A DNA stretch of 49,422 bases. Source: Campylobacterales bacterium (lineage in GTDB: Bacteria; Campylobacterota; Campylobacteria; Campylobacterales; Sulfurimonadaceae). The notes under the pieces were generated by a model, which was not told the origin of the DNA, searched no databases, and saw only the letters and a list, made by a program, of their open reading frames with translations. The stretch spans positions 1-49,422 of the forward strand of contig JAPLGM010000013.1 of assembly GCA_026390165.1 (NCBI GenBank), read 5' to 3'. Position 1 is the stretch's first letter. Each line of letters starts with the position of its first letter. Made by a program: the position numbers and the translations under genes. This document shows, piece by piece, positions 7,814 to 16,630 of the stretch.

Positions 7814-8491
7814 GTGAAAATATTATTATTGGAAGATGAATTTATGCTGGCGCGATCCATATGTACGTATTTAGTTGGTCATAATTATTTTGTTGATCAT
7901 TTTGATAATGGACAAGATGTCGTGGACATTATTGAAACACAGCAACATGATTTTTATATTCTGGATATTAATACTCCCCTTGTGGGTGGACTAGAGTGTC
8001 TTAAGGTTATTTCTCAAAAATATCCTCATATCCCAAAAATTATTATCAGCGCGTATCATGACATTGAGTATATATCCAATGCTTTTACATTTGGATGCAG
8101 TGATTATCTTAAAAAACCGTTTAATCTCAAGGAACTGGAAATACGAGTTGATAGATTATGCTCTGGAATACCCGTTCAGAAAGTATTGAACGAACCTGTT
8201 ATTTTGTTAAGTGAGCACTATATATTTAATAAAGAATCGAATCTTTTATTTTATAAAGGGGAGATGCAACAGTTTACAAAACGTGAATATGCTCTTCTTC
8301 GCTTATTTATTAGTAATTTAGGGCAAATTATGACCGATGAGACCATACGTTCGTTTATATGGAATGATGAAGATGTAGAATCTTCTACTATTCGCTCTCT
8401 TGTCAACCGAGTACGACATAAACTTAAAGAAGATATGATACACACCATACGAGGTTTTGGTTATATTATGAAAAGGATAGATAGTGCTTAA
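7814..8491 (+). CDS. OmpR/PhoB-family response regulator
   Basis: REC at about 1-120 has LLEDE, phosphoacceptor Asp51 (ILDINTP) and KKP near 102. A winged helix-turn-helix at about 140-225 contains FTKREYALLRLF and a recognition region around STIRSLVNRVRHKL, ending in IRGFGYIMK. This is the only DNA-binding protein in the island, so it is the prime candidate for binding the direct repeats at 3608-3626 and 15867-15885. The GTG start at 7814 lies 2 bases after the previous stop, and the end overlaps the next gene by 8 bases. Confidence 0.88.
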   Translation: MKILLLEDEFMLARSICTYLVGHNYFVDHFDNGQDVVDIIETQQHDFYILDINTPLVGGLECLKVISQKYPHIPKIIISAYHDIEYISNAFTFGCSDYLKKPFNLKELEIRVDRLCSGIPVQKVLNEPVILLSEHYIFNKESNLLFYKGEMQQFTKREYALLRLFISNLGQIMTDETIRSFIWNDEDVESSTIRSLVNRVRHKLKEDMIHTIRGFGYIMKRIDSA

Positions 8492-10145
8492 CCCGATACA
8501 AGAGCTTCAACAAGGGTTTGAATTCAGATCTGTACTGATTATTGACGATGACTCAACTTTAACGGAATCACTAAGTCGAATTTTACGGATGTTTTTCAAA
8601 GAGTGTGTTACAGCTAGTGATGGGGAAGAAGGGTATGCCCTCTTCATGGAACGCTTTAACGCATCGAACCCTTTTACCCTTATTATAACCGATCTTGAGC
8701 TTCCAAAAAAAGGGGGGCTTGGAGTGATAAAAGAGATTCGTACCCACTCAAAAATACAACCTATCCTCATTTTATCTGCCCATGACGAATCATCATTTAT
8801 GGCAGAAGCGATCAATCTCGATATTCAAGGTTACTTATTAAAACCGCTTGCAATGCCAAAATTGTTTGATAGTCTTGAAAAAGTTTTTGCTATGAAAGAG
8901 GTAGAAAGCTCTCTTTCAGTAGCACTTACTGATCCATTAACGGGATGGAAAACATTTTCACAGTTGGATCAAACGCTCAAAAATAAAGAGATTTCCACGT
9001 TTACTATAATGTATATTTCTGTGAATTACCTGACTAATATCTATACCCTTATCGGTAAAGATTATGCAGATGAATATTTAAAGGAACTTTCATTGGTCAT
9101 GGAGAGCCTCCTTACTGATCAAGGGGGAACCTTTTATCGTTGTTCTGAAAATGAGTTTTGTCTTCTTTTTGAGGAAAAAAAATTGTCCTATGCTGAAGCA
9201 CTTGGTAATGATATGGTCTCGGTAGCTCGCTATTTTAATATCTCTGGGAGGGGAATTATTTTAAACTCTACCCTCTCTATTGCTATAGCAGTGGGAAAGG
9301 AAGATTTAATAGTCAATGCAAAACGGGCGCTTGAGACACTTCAAAATATCAGCGCGGGGGGTGTAGTGATTTATAAAGACGAAAATTTTGAAAAGTATCC
9401 GCTCATAGCTAATGGGCAAAATGTTTTAAAACTTATTTTTAATGCGCTAGAGAATGAAGCGGTTATCCCTTTTTTTCAGTCCATACTGAATGCAAAAACA
9501 CAAAAAACTGAAATGTATGCGAGTCTGATACGCATTCGTGGGGATAGTACAATATATGGTCCGGAAACTTTTTTAAAGATTGCGGTGGATACCCATCAAA
9601 TGACAATGCTTACTCGAGCTATTATTCGAAATACATTGGATTATGGAAGAATGCTGAATCCCGATTCGCTGATCAGTATTAATCTCTCCGGTAATGATCT
9701 TAATGATGATGGACTTATCCCTTATATTATGTTTTGTCTTGAAAAATATTGCATAAGTACACAAAGAGTGGCCTTTGAAATTGTAGATGGGGTAAAATTT
9801 ATTACATCAGAGTGTGCATTATCAACGATTAAGGCACTTCAATCAAAAGGTTTTAAAATTATTATCAATGATTTTGGCTCTAAATCATGTGATATATCAC
9901 TCTTTATGGCGATTCGTCCCGATTATATCAAGCTGCATACCGATTTAACGCAAAGACTTGAAGGCGACCCACATTTTCTTTTTATTATTCAGAAATTAGT
10001 GGATATTATCCACTTTATCGGTGCAAAAGCGATTATAAAACACCTATCAAACGCTCATTTAGTCCAATTGTGTACGTCATCCGGGGTAGATTGCCTACAA
10101 GGATATTCGATTGGATTACCCTTTGAGGTAACACGTGAAGAGTAA
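8484..10145 (+). CDS. REC-GGDEF-EAL protein with both enzymatic domains degenerate
   Basis: This paralogue of the gene at 4878 has 553 residues. REC looks functional, with DDD near 21-23, Asp70 (IITDLELP) and KP near 119. The GGDEF motif reads SENEF (about residue 221). In the EAL domain, EAL reads ASL (about 346), DDFGSG reads NDFGSK (about 462), IKID reads IKLH, and the catalytic AEG/AEF Glu becomes KH. It should therefore be neither cyclase nor phosphodiesterase. A NLS motif and LQGYSIGLP remain, so the fold is intact. A phosphorylation-controlled c-di-GMP-binding or protein-binding effector is the likely role. GTG start, 8-base overlap with the regulator gene. Confidence 0.85.
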   Translation: MLNPIQELQQGFEFRSVLIIDDDSTLTESLSRILRMFFKECVTASDGEEGYALFMERFNASNPFTLIITDLELPKKGGLGVIKEIRTHSKIQPILILSAHDESSFMAEAINLDIQGYLLKPLAMPKLFDSLEKVFAMKEVESSLSVALTDPLTGWKTFSQLDQTLKNKEISTFTIMYISVNYLTNIYTLIGKDYADEYLKELSLVMESLLTDQGGTFYRCSENEFCLLFEEKKLSYAEALGNDMVSVARYFNISGRGIILNSTLSIAIAVGKEDLIVNAKRALETLQNISAGGVVIYKDENFEKYPLIANGQNVLKLIFNALENEAVIPFFQSILNAKTQKTEMYASLIRIRGDSTIYGPETFLKIAVDTHQMTMLTRAIIRNTLDYGRMLNPDSLISINLSGNDLNDDGLIPYIMFCLEKYCISTQRVAFEIVDGVKFITSECALSTIKALQSKGFKIIINDFGSKSCDISLFMAIRPDYIKLHTDLTQRLEGDPHFLFIIQKLVDIIHFIGAKAIIKHLSNAHLVQLCTSSGVDCLQGYSIGLPFEVTREE

Positions 10146-10157
10146 GCTTTCGAAGGG

Positions 10158-10180
10158 AGGGATGCTAGAGTAGTATCCCT
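10158..10180. terminator. Weak hairpin between the two convergent operons
   Basis: AGGGAT at 10158-10163 pairs with ATCCCT at 10175-10180 across an 11-base loop. It lies across the junction of two genes that converge with only 19 bases between their stops. The T-richness after it (TTCATTCT) is modest. It could act as a weak bidirectional terminator. Confidence 0.35.
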
Positions 10181-11706
10181 TCATTCTCATCAATGTCAAC
10201 AAGTAAAATTAAGTAATAATGACTCATCTCCCACTTCTTAAGATAAATATGGAATTCGCATTCATTTCCGAAAATATTAATGAAAACTTTTTGTCTACAG
10301 TTATCTTGAAAATCAAGATAGGTTTCTTTCCAATCAAAAATAGTGTTGCTAGAGACATACCCCTCTTTTTGGATAAACAGTGAATCCAATGCAACCTCTT
10401 TATTATTGAGGTGCGAAAATTGGTTATTAAAAAGTGTATTTGAAAAACGTATTATGGAATTTTCATCCACAATGACAGCACTCACAGGGATAATTTCTAC
10501 CATCTCTTGAAAATGAATATTTAATGCTTTATCAACGTTATCGTTGATCTCTTTAAGTTGAAGTTTTTGAAGTTCCGTTATATCTTGACGCATCCCTATG
10601 TACTCAACTATTTCATTATTTTCATCCAAGATCGGCATAATTGTTGCTTGAACAAAATAGCTTTCACCATTTTTAGCTCTGTTTTCGACGACACCTTTCC
10701 ACGTCTTTTTATGGGAAATGGTTTCCCATAATTCTTTAAACGTCTCTTGAGGCATATTAGGAGAATGTACTATATTGTGGTTTTTTCCTATTAATTCTTC
10801 TTCACAATAGCCTGAAATTTCACAAAATGTATCATTGACATAGGTAATAATCCCTCTTAGATCGGCTTTTGAAACGATGGTTGATTTATCAATTGCTTTT
10901 TTGTGTTCTTCGAGTATTTTATTTTTGGAGCGCAATGTTTCAAGGGTTTCGTTTATTTTTTCTAAAAGCTCATTAAACGTCTTTTCCAATATATAAATTT
11001 CATACGTTTTGGGAGCACATGTCACTCCTTGCGCAAAATTCTTTTTCTCTTTTACCTCTTCAATCGCTCGGATAAAAGTAGAAATTGGATTAATAAATAT
11101 TTTGGTCATTAAAAACTGAAAAATAAGAAAAGTGGCAATAATGGAAATGACTGTAAATAATAGAAAATATTTAATTATATTATCCAATGGAATTTGTATA
11201 TCATTGGGTAAAAAAGTCATATCGATAACGCCATTCACATCCCCAACTTTTGCATTATAATGACAGGTGATACACTCTTGTTTTACTAGCATGGGGCGTA
11301 TGTAACGTACTTTATTGTCATCTGTGGTAATAAAAAGAGTTTCCCCTTTTAATGCTTTTTGTATCAGCGGATCATTGATGTGAGCTTGCTCGGACGGTAC
11401 CTTGCCAAAAAGTTGCTCGACTAAAGGGCTTCGATAGGTATTTATCCTAAGCCCTGGTTTTAATTTATTAAGCCTTGCTGTAATTTTAGACAAGTCATCT
11501 CGAGACCACCCCTCTTGCATTTTTGTATACAAAACTTCAAATGCAAGTTCACTGGTTTTTTTAGCGTCATCTTCAGCCAAATTATTAAGTGCCATCTTTC
11601 TCATATAGGTGGATGAAAAATAAGCAAAAACAATACCGACAAGAACCATAATGGCTATGATCTTAAGAAATAGCTTCTTGTTTGTTACCAACGTTATATC
11701 TTCCAT
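10165..11706 (-). CDS. Membrane sensor with periplasmic CXXCH haem-type domain, linker and two PAS domains, no output domain
   Basis: A membrane segment at about 12-31 is followed by a periplasmic domain carrying CITCH (Cys145, Cys148, His149), the c-type haem site of Tll0287/DUF3365-type sensors. A second membrane segment lies at about 177-203, then a HAMP-like linker and coiled coil. A PAS domain at about 275-385 has ITYVNDTFCEISGY, HNIVHSPNMP and GMRQDITELQ, the Aer-like type. A second, weaker PAS-like region covers about 395-513. There is no kinase, cyclase or receptor signalling domain, so the signal must pass to another protein. It is last in an operon with the split taxis receptor, suggesting redox or ligand sensing that feeds it. 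Confidence 0.8.
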   Translation of the reverse strand: MEDITLVTNKKLFLKIIAIMVLVGIVFAYFSSTYMRKMALNNLAEDDAKKTSELAFEVLYTKMQEGWSRDDLSKITARLNKLKPGLRINTYRSPLVEQLFGKVPSEQAHINDPLIQKALKGETLFITTDDNKVRYIRPMLVKQECITCHYNAKVGDVNGVIDMTFLPNDIQIPLDNIIKYFLLFTVISIIATFLIFQFLMTKIFINPISTFIRAIEEVKEKKNFAQGVTCAPKTYEIYILEKTFNELLEKINETLETLRSKNKILEEHKKAIDKSTIVSKADLRGIITYVNDTFCEISGYCEEELIGKNHNIVHSPNMPQETFKELWETISHKKTWKGVVENRAKNGESYFVQATIMPILDENNEIVEYIGMRQDITELQKLQLKEINDNVDKALNIHFQEMVEIIPVSAVIVDENSIIRFSNTLFNNQFSHLNNKEVALDSLFIQKEGYVSSNTIFDWKETYLDFQDNCRQKVFINIFGNECEFHIYLKKWEMSHYYLILLVDIDENEGILL

Positions 11707-11756
11707 TTTTACCCCTTTTTTTTTAATATTTACCTTTATTCGCTTCAGGCGTATGA

Positions 11757-13886
11757 TTACCTATCACGTAATATAAGCAGAGTGCGAGTTAATTTAAAAT
11801 CTTTATAATTTTTTGGTTCTATTGTCAATACACACTGCGCATAAAGTGTCTCCATCCCCATCTCTGTTAATCTCCTTTCAATATAGTCATCACTGCCGTA
11901 TCGAAGCACATAAGCGCTGATACTTTTCTTCCAATCGACAGAAGGGAGATCTTTGCATCGATACATTTCATTCACATAGGCAAGCTTGGCAATAGTAACA
12001 ATTTTTGGTTTAAATTGATCCACTTGCCAGAATTTGTTCAACAGTTCTAATGCTTCTTTTGCATTACCTGCGAGTGCATATACCTGTGCTTTGTTTGCAA
12101 CGCTTACAAAGCCGTTTTCTATGGTTTTGTATCTTGAATGTTCGGATAAATGTTCATGCATCATACTCATCTCAAATGCTTTTGTAAACTCTTTATTGTC
12201 TAAATACTTTTCATATTTTTCCAAATCAGAGAGAAATATTTTTGCTTTTCTGGTCTCTTTTTCGTATACTGGAAATTCTTCCAAAAAGTTAGATAAGTCG
12301 GTAATCTTTCTTGTATTAAACTCTTTTATTGCAATCTCAAGTTGAACCAGAACATTTTTTCCAAAATTGACAACGCTGGCATAAAGGGATGTATTGGTCA
12401 AAATAGGATACGTTTTGCATAAGGTAAAATAGTGGTTAAATCTTTTTTCTTTTACGTCCATTTCAGCTTCAAAGATAATCTGAGGATATTTTAAAAGAAA
12501 TTCTATTAACCCTTTTTTTGATGGAACTTTAAAAAATGGCATTAGTAATATGTCAGCTGACTTTTTTGCCATAATAGGATCTTTTTTTACATTTTCTTTT
12601 ACTTTTATAAAGGTGTTGTTCCAATATTTTTCTAATTGCATAAAAGGTGTTGCAATCGTTAAAAAGGGAAGTTTATCGACGATTGCGTATGCTTTTAAAA
12701 AATTCCTGCTTTCAATGGCATCATACAGGCCAAAAATTTCTAATTTACTTTCAACTATACTATTGTAAGATTGTTCACACTCTTTATTTTCAAGATAGGG
12801 TTGGGCTAATTCTGCAGCACGTTCGCTCTCCCCTTTTGCAATAGCATCAATTATCTTAACAATGATTTGATCCCAGTTTAGTAAGAGTGTTTTGGTATAA
12901 AGTGGATCTAGTTGCAAAAATATATTTTTTTCGATACACTCGTGCGCATTTGCAAAGTTTTTAAGTTTTATAGAGAGGATAAATTTATTTCTAAACGCTT
13001 CTAAGTCGATTATCTGTAGTGCACCGTTAGAAAATCCGATATACAAAATATTTTCATATATTTTTAACGTTGAGACACCCATAAATGGTAACACAATCGG
13101 AAATTCTACTTCATTTCTATCCGTGTTTATGATATATATTTTATTTGATTTTGTCCCTACAATTACATACGGTACCTCTTTTATGGCCACAAGCGTTGTT
13201 GGCCATACGGGAAAGAGATTCTTTTCACTTTCTATCGTTTGATCTTGAATGTTATAGAGACAGGAGGCCCCATTTCTTAAAATATAGTAGATGTACTGAT
13301 CATTTCGAATGAATAGTGCCGCTTCCAAAACATCTTTGGTTATAAAGGTATTGTGGACTTTGCCCATTTGTATATTATAAAGAGTAGCCGTACGATCAAA
13401 GGAACTGCTTAAGAGATACTTGTTGAGTGTTGAAAAAGTTAAACTCGAGATATAATCGGGGTTAGGTGGAAGAGCTATAATATAGCTCATTGTTGTCGCA
13501 TCATAAATGTAAGTACGACCATCCGATGCGCCTGTTGCAAAAAGGCCGTCATCAGCACTAAAGGTACTGACTTCAATAGCTCCTTTACTATGATCAATAA
13601 TTTTAGTATGGATCGTTGAAATACCGTTTTCTCTAGTAAAAATAGTTCCAAAAGAGGTATTTGGTTCGGGATAAAAAAAAAGATTATTATTTGAAAAAGA
13701 AGTTGATTTGGCGTGTCTGTGTAACTCATTTTTTTCTTGAAATAACGTAGCTTCTGCACGATAGGTATAATCATTTTGATAATGGTGCATGATACCATTT
13801 TGATCCAGAACGAATAATTCTTCACCACTTTTGTAAATATTGAGAACAGAAGATTCTATTTTTAGATTTTTTAGAACATGCAACAT
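11757..13886 (-). CDS. WD40-like beta-propeller protein with helical C-terminal half
   Basis: This 709-residue protein has no signal peptide or membrane segment. Residues 1 to about 300 contain propeller-blade repeats ending in SDGRTYIYDA, SFDRTATLYNI, SNKIYIINT and GALQIIDLE. Residues about 320-700 are helical, repeat-like and lysine-rich, resembling TPR/HEAT-type scaffolds. I do not recognise a named family. Propeller-plus-solenoid proteins usually serve as assembly platforms. Lying between a receptor and a haem sensor, it may hold the signalling complex together. A strong ribosome binding site (GGGAGGAAG on the reverse strand) precedes ATG 13886. Confidence 0.7.
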   Translation of the reverse strand: MLHVLKNLKIESSVLNIYKSGEELFVLDQNGIMHHYQNDYTYRAEATLFQEKNELHRHAKSTSFSNNNLFFYPEPNTSFGTIFTRENGISTIHTKIIDHSKGAIEVSTFSADDGLFATGASDGRTYIYDATTMSYIIALPPNPDYISSLTFSTLNKYLLSSSFDRTATLYNIQMGKVHNTFITKDVLEAALFIRNDQYIYYILRNGASCLYNIQDQTIESEKNLFPVWPTTLVAIKEVPYVIVGTKSNKIYIINTDRNEVEFPIVLPFMGVSTLKIYENILYIGFSNGALQIIDLEAFRNKFILSIKLKNFANAHECIEKNIFLQLDPLYTKTLLLNWDQIIVKIIDAIAKGESERAAELAQPYLENKECEQSYNSIVESKLEIFGLYDAIESRNFLKAYAIVDKLPFLTIATPFMQLEKYWNNTFIKVKENVKKDPIMAKKSADILLMPFFKVPSKKGLIEFLLKYPQIIFEAEMDVKEKRFNHYFTLCKTYPILTNTSLYASVVNFGKNVLVQLEIAIKEFNTRKITDLSNFLEEFPVYEKETRKAKIFLSDLEKYEKYLDNKEFTKAFEMSMMHEHLSEHSRYKTIENGFVSVANKAQVYALAGNAKEALELLNKFWQVDQFKPKIVTIAKLAYVNEMYRCKDLPSVDWKKSISAYVLRYGSDDYIERRLTEMGMETLYAQCVLTIEPKNYKDFKLTRTLLILRDR

Positions 13887-13928
13887 TAAATCTTCCTCCC
13901 TTTTTTAAAATAGTGTAATGGAATGAGC

Positions 13929-15362
13929 CTATTGGTGTTCCACTGCCTCTTTAAGGAGCTTATCCATTGTAAAAAACAACTCTCTGGATGAGGCTTCCAT
14001 ATTTTGGAAATTTTTGATAAATTGATCTCTATTTTCAACTAATTTATCACTGCTTCTGAGAATATCCATGATTTCAGAAACACAAGTATGGACATTTTTA
14101 TGGGGTGACAAAAGATTCTTATACGATGGGAATAGGCTAAAATAATCTTTACCAGCCCCTTGCTCATACCATTTTCCGAGGCGACAAGCATGATGATCCG
14201 AAAATTCCCCCTTGCTTTTGCGCATAAAGACAGAGTCGTATGCACGCCCTTTAAAAAGAATGTGATCTATTTTTGCCAACATAATAAATGCGATTAATTC
14301 AATATTATGGACGACTTTAGCGGTTTGGAGCGCATTTGTATTGAAATCTTGAATGGTTCCCGCAAAGGTTTGGATCATTGCATTGGAATTTGATGCAATG
14401 CCATTAATTGATTCGGAGCCTGTTCGTATTTTATTGGTATCTTGTTGCAGTATTTGGATGGCAACCGATATTTCACCTGTTGCTTTTTGAGTTTTTTCAG
14501 CTAATTTACGTACTTCATCGGCAACTACAGCGAAACCTCGTCCATGTTCCCCTGCTCGGGCTGCTTCAATAGCGGCGTTGAGGGCGAGGAGGTTTGTTTG
14601 ATTGGCGATGTCTTCGATGAGATTGACCACTGAGTTAATATCGTTTGCTTTTTCCCCCAAGGCAACAATGGCATTGTTAGAGTTTTGAACTAATTCACCT
14701 AAATCGTTGAGATTGGAAACTACGGTTTTAAGTTCTGTGACAGTAGCTGTCGATTGATTGGCTGTATTACGTGAATGTTCTCGAATATCGGAAAGGCGTT
14801 CCATCGTCACGATAAGATCTTGTTGTATAACATCCAACCCTCCCGTAGAACGTCCGATTTCAGCCAATTTCGCATCCAAATCAAACAGCTGAAGGGAATC
14901 GTGGCTATTTTTCATTTTTTCAACATTTTGGTTAATACTGCTAGCAGAGCGGTTAAAAGAACCTTTTAAACCAGAGTTTTGAACTTTTCTGTTATAGCGA
15001 TCCATGCTCAAAGAGTCAATAACGGTATATGTTTCACGCATATAGACTTCGAGTTGATCAATCAAATTGTTCATACCCCAGCAGAGTGCTTCAAGTTCTC
15101 CATGCTCATAGATTCGTGTGATACGTACTTCCATATTACCGTTTTCTATCTCTTCCATGGCGTTGGATATGCTATGAATTGTTTGTTGAACTTTACGTAT
15201 ATTGATGAATATCATCCCTGCAATCACAAAGTTAATGAGATTCAAAAGGCGAATCCAATCAAATCCTATGGTAATGATTTCGACCGCAAGTGCAATCGAA
15301 AAAATAATAATAGAGAGAATATTGAGATACTGAATTTTAGAGAGAGAGGATAAATTCATCAT
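13929..15362 (-). CDS. CetA-like methyl-accepting chemotaxis protein with C-terminal CZB zinc domain
   Basis: Two close membrane helices at about 10-52 with almost no periplasmic loop are followed by a HAMP region and a cytoplasmic signalling domain with the conserved tip [20 protein letters not shown]. The C-terminal CZB domain (about 355-450) has the pattern [19 protein letters not shown] and PHKNVH, giving the 3-His/1-Cys zinc site. The lack of a sensory domain and the 26-base overlap with a PAS gene match the CetA/CetB energy-taxis pair of Campylobacter jejuni. CZB domains can sense zinc or hypochlorous acid through the zinc-bound cysteine. Start could be ATG 15362 or 15359. Confidence 0.85.
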   Translation of the reverse strand: MMNLSSLSKIQYLNILSIIIFSIALAVEIITIGFDWIRLLNLINFVIAGMIFINIRKVQQTIHSISNAMEEIENGNMEVRITRIYEHGELEALCWGMNNLIDQLEVYMRETYTVIDSLSMDRYNRKVQNSGLKGSFNRSASSINQNVEKMKNSHDSLQLFDLDAKLAEIGRSTGGLDVIQQDLIVTMERLSDIREHSRNTANQSTATVTELKTVVSNLNDLGELVQNSNNAIVALGEKANDINSVVNLIEDIANQTNLLALNAAIEAARAGEHGRGFAVVADEVRKLAEKTQKATGEISVAIQILQQDTNKIRTGSESINGIASNSNAMIQTFAGTIQDFNTNALQTAKVVHNIELIAFIMLAKIDHILFKGRAYDSVFMRKSKGEFSDHHACRLGKWYEQGAGKDYFSLFPSYKNLLSPHKNVHTCVSEIMDILRSSDKLVENRDQFIKNFQNMEASSRELFFTMDKLLKEAVEHQ

Positions 15363-15825
15363 ACGTGACCTTCATAGAGTGCAATTTTGTCATTAATACG
15401 GCATTACCCTCGGTAACACCTCCCCGTTTTTCTGCGGCTACAATAGATTGGTATAGCGGTTTGATTATGGAGAGGGCAGTAAGAGTAGGTTTACGTCTAA
15501 CCGAGTGATAGCCGATGATAGAGCCATTATTGTCTATGCTTGGGGTAACGTGTGCCATGACCCAGTAAAAATCATTCTGTTTTGTTTTATTAATAACGTA
15601 GGCAAAGACCTCTTCTTTCTTTTTGATTTGATCCCATAAATATTTAAAAATAGTAGATGGCATATCAGGATGTCGTAATATATTGTGAGGTTGATCCAGT
15701 AACTCTGTCTCTTTGTAACCTGAAATCGCGATAAATCGGCTATTGCCATACGTAATCTTTCCAGACATATTGGTTTTAGAAACAATAAACTCATGTTCAT
15801 TAAAGGTCAACTCATTTCCTCGCAT
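15337..15825 (-). CDS. CetB/Aer-like PAS domain protein
   Basis: This is a 162-residue single-PAS protein: [29 protein letters not shown] and [10 protein letters not shown] are the Aer-type FAD-binding PAS signatures. Its size matches CetB, the PAS partner of the receptor CetA in Campylobacter energy taxis. It lacks membrane segments and signalling domain and should pass a redox signal to the receptor it overlaps by 26 bases. A GAGGAG site precedes ATG 15825. It is first in the reverse operon and is preceded by the second copy of the direct-repeat operator. Confidence 0.85.
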   Translation of the reverse strand: MRGNELTFNEHEFIVSKTNMSGKITYGNSRFIAISGYKETELLDQPHNILRHPDMPSTIFKYLWDQIKKKEEVFAYVINKTKQNDFYWVMAHVTPSIDNNGSIIGYHSVRRKPTLTALSIIKPLYQSIVAAEKRGGVTEGNAVLMTKLHSMKVTYDEFILSL

Positions 15826-15866
15826 TATAAACTCCTCTTATGTATGTGGTATTGTCGTATATTAGT

Positions 15867-15885
15867 GTTGCAAATTTGTTGCAAT
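15867..15885 (-). promoter_or_regulatory. Direct-repeat operator ATTGCAAC-N4-TTGCAAC, copy 2
   Basis: On the reverse strand, ATTGCAAC (15885-15878), four spacer bases and TTGCAAC (15873-15867) repeat the element found at 3608-3626. The repeat period is again 11 bases, and in both copies AC follows the second half-site. It ends 41 bases before the ATG of the CetB-like gene, so it lies in the core promoter area. Shared control of the two convergent operons is the simplest reading. Confidence 0.55.
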
Positions 15886-15943
15886 CTCTGGATTCCACTT
15901 TTTAATTTAGCGTATAATTACGAACTTTTTTCTAAGGATTTTT

Positions 15944-16630
15944 ATGAACAAATTATCAGCGATGCTACAACTGCAGCAACAACTCAACGATGCTACCAAT
16001 GGATTAGGGTGGGAGAAGGGTGTTACCAAAGAGGGGAAGATTATTAACTGGCGACGTTGTATCACTATGGAATCGGCGGAGATGATTGACTCTTTTGGAT
16101 GGAAACATTGGAAAAGTATTTCACAGCCGACCGATTATGCTAATCTTCAAATTGAAATCGTCGATGTGTGGCATTTTGTGATGAGTTTGGTGTTGGAGTT
16201 TGCCCATAAAAGCAAAGCGGAGAGTATTGAAGAATTGGCAGAGCGAATTGCAACAACGCCAGAATATAAAAAACTGCAATGTGACGATTCTTTGCCGTTT
16301 GGAAGCGACGATGCTCTTATGGTGAAGATTGAAAATGTTATGCGTCTTTCGCTGATCCCTATCTCTCCTGAAATGATCGGGGCTCTTATCGAAGAGTTTT
16401 TTGAACTGACCTATCTGGGTGCGCTCACTCTTGATGAGCTTTATCGTCTCTATGTGGGTAAAAATATCCTCAACCAATTCCGTCAAGATCATGGGTATAA
16501 AGAGGGAAGTTATATCAAAATTTGGAACAGACTAGAAGATAATGTTGTGATGAAAAAAGGGTGGGAAGAGAACCCTGAGATGACCCCTTCTGAGTTGTAT
16601 GCGGTTTTAAAAGCAGCTTATCCCGCGTAA
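15944..16630 (+). CDS. dut: Dimeric dUTP diphosphatase
   Basis: This 228-residue all-helical enzyme hydrolyses dUTP to dUMP and pyrophosphate, keeping uracil out of DNA and supplying thymidylate synthesis. It belongs to the dimeric dUTPase family used by Campylobacter, not the trimeric type. The metal-binding helices are visible as TMESAEMIDSFGWKHWK (about 46-62) and IEIVDVWHFVMS (about 70-81), with a further acidic stretch, ALIEEFFELTYLG (about 147-159). The start follows AAGGATTTTT. Its 3' end overlaps the convergent acyltransferase gene by 13 bases. Confidence 0.85.
   Translation: MNKLSAMLQLQQQLNDATNGLGWEKGVTKEGKIINWRRCITMESAEMIDSFGWKHWKSISQPTDYANLQIEIVDVWHFVMSLVLEFAHKSKAESIEELAERIATTPEYKKLQCDDSLPFGSDDALMVKIENVMRLSLIPISPEMIGALIEEFFELTYLGALTLDELYRLYVGKNILNQFRQDHGYKEGSYIKIWNRLEDNVVMKKGWEENPEMTPSELYAVLKAAYPA

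Noticed and set aside
8700-8717. A7G6 tract in the second REC-GGDEF-EAL gene as a phase-variation site
   Set aside because: G6 runs are frequent in this window (for example at 9356 and 43941) because GGG codons are common, so it is not distinctive.
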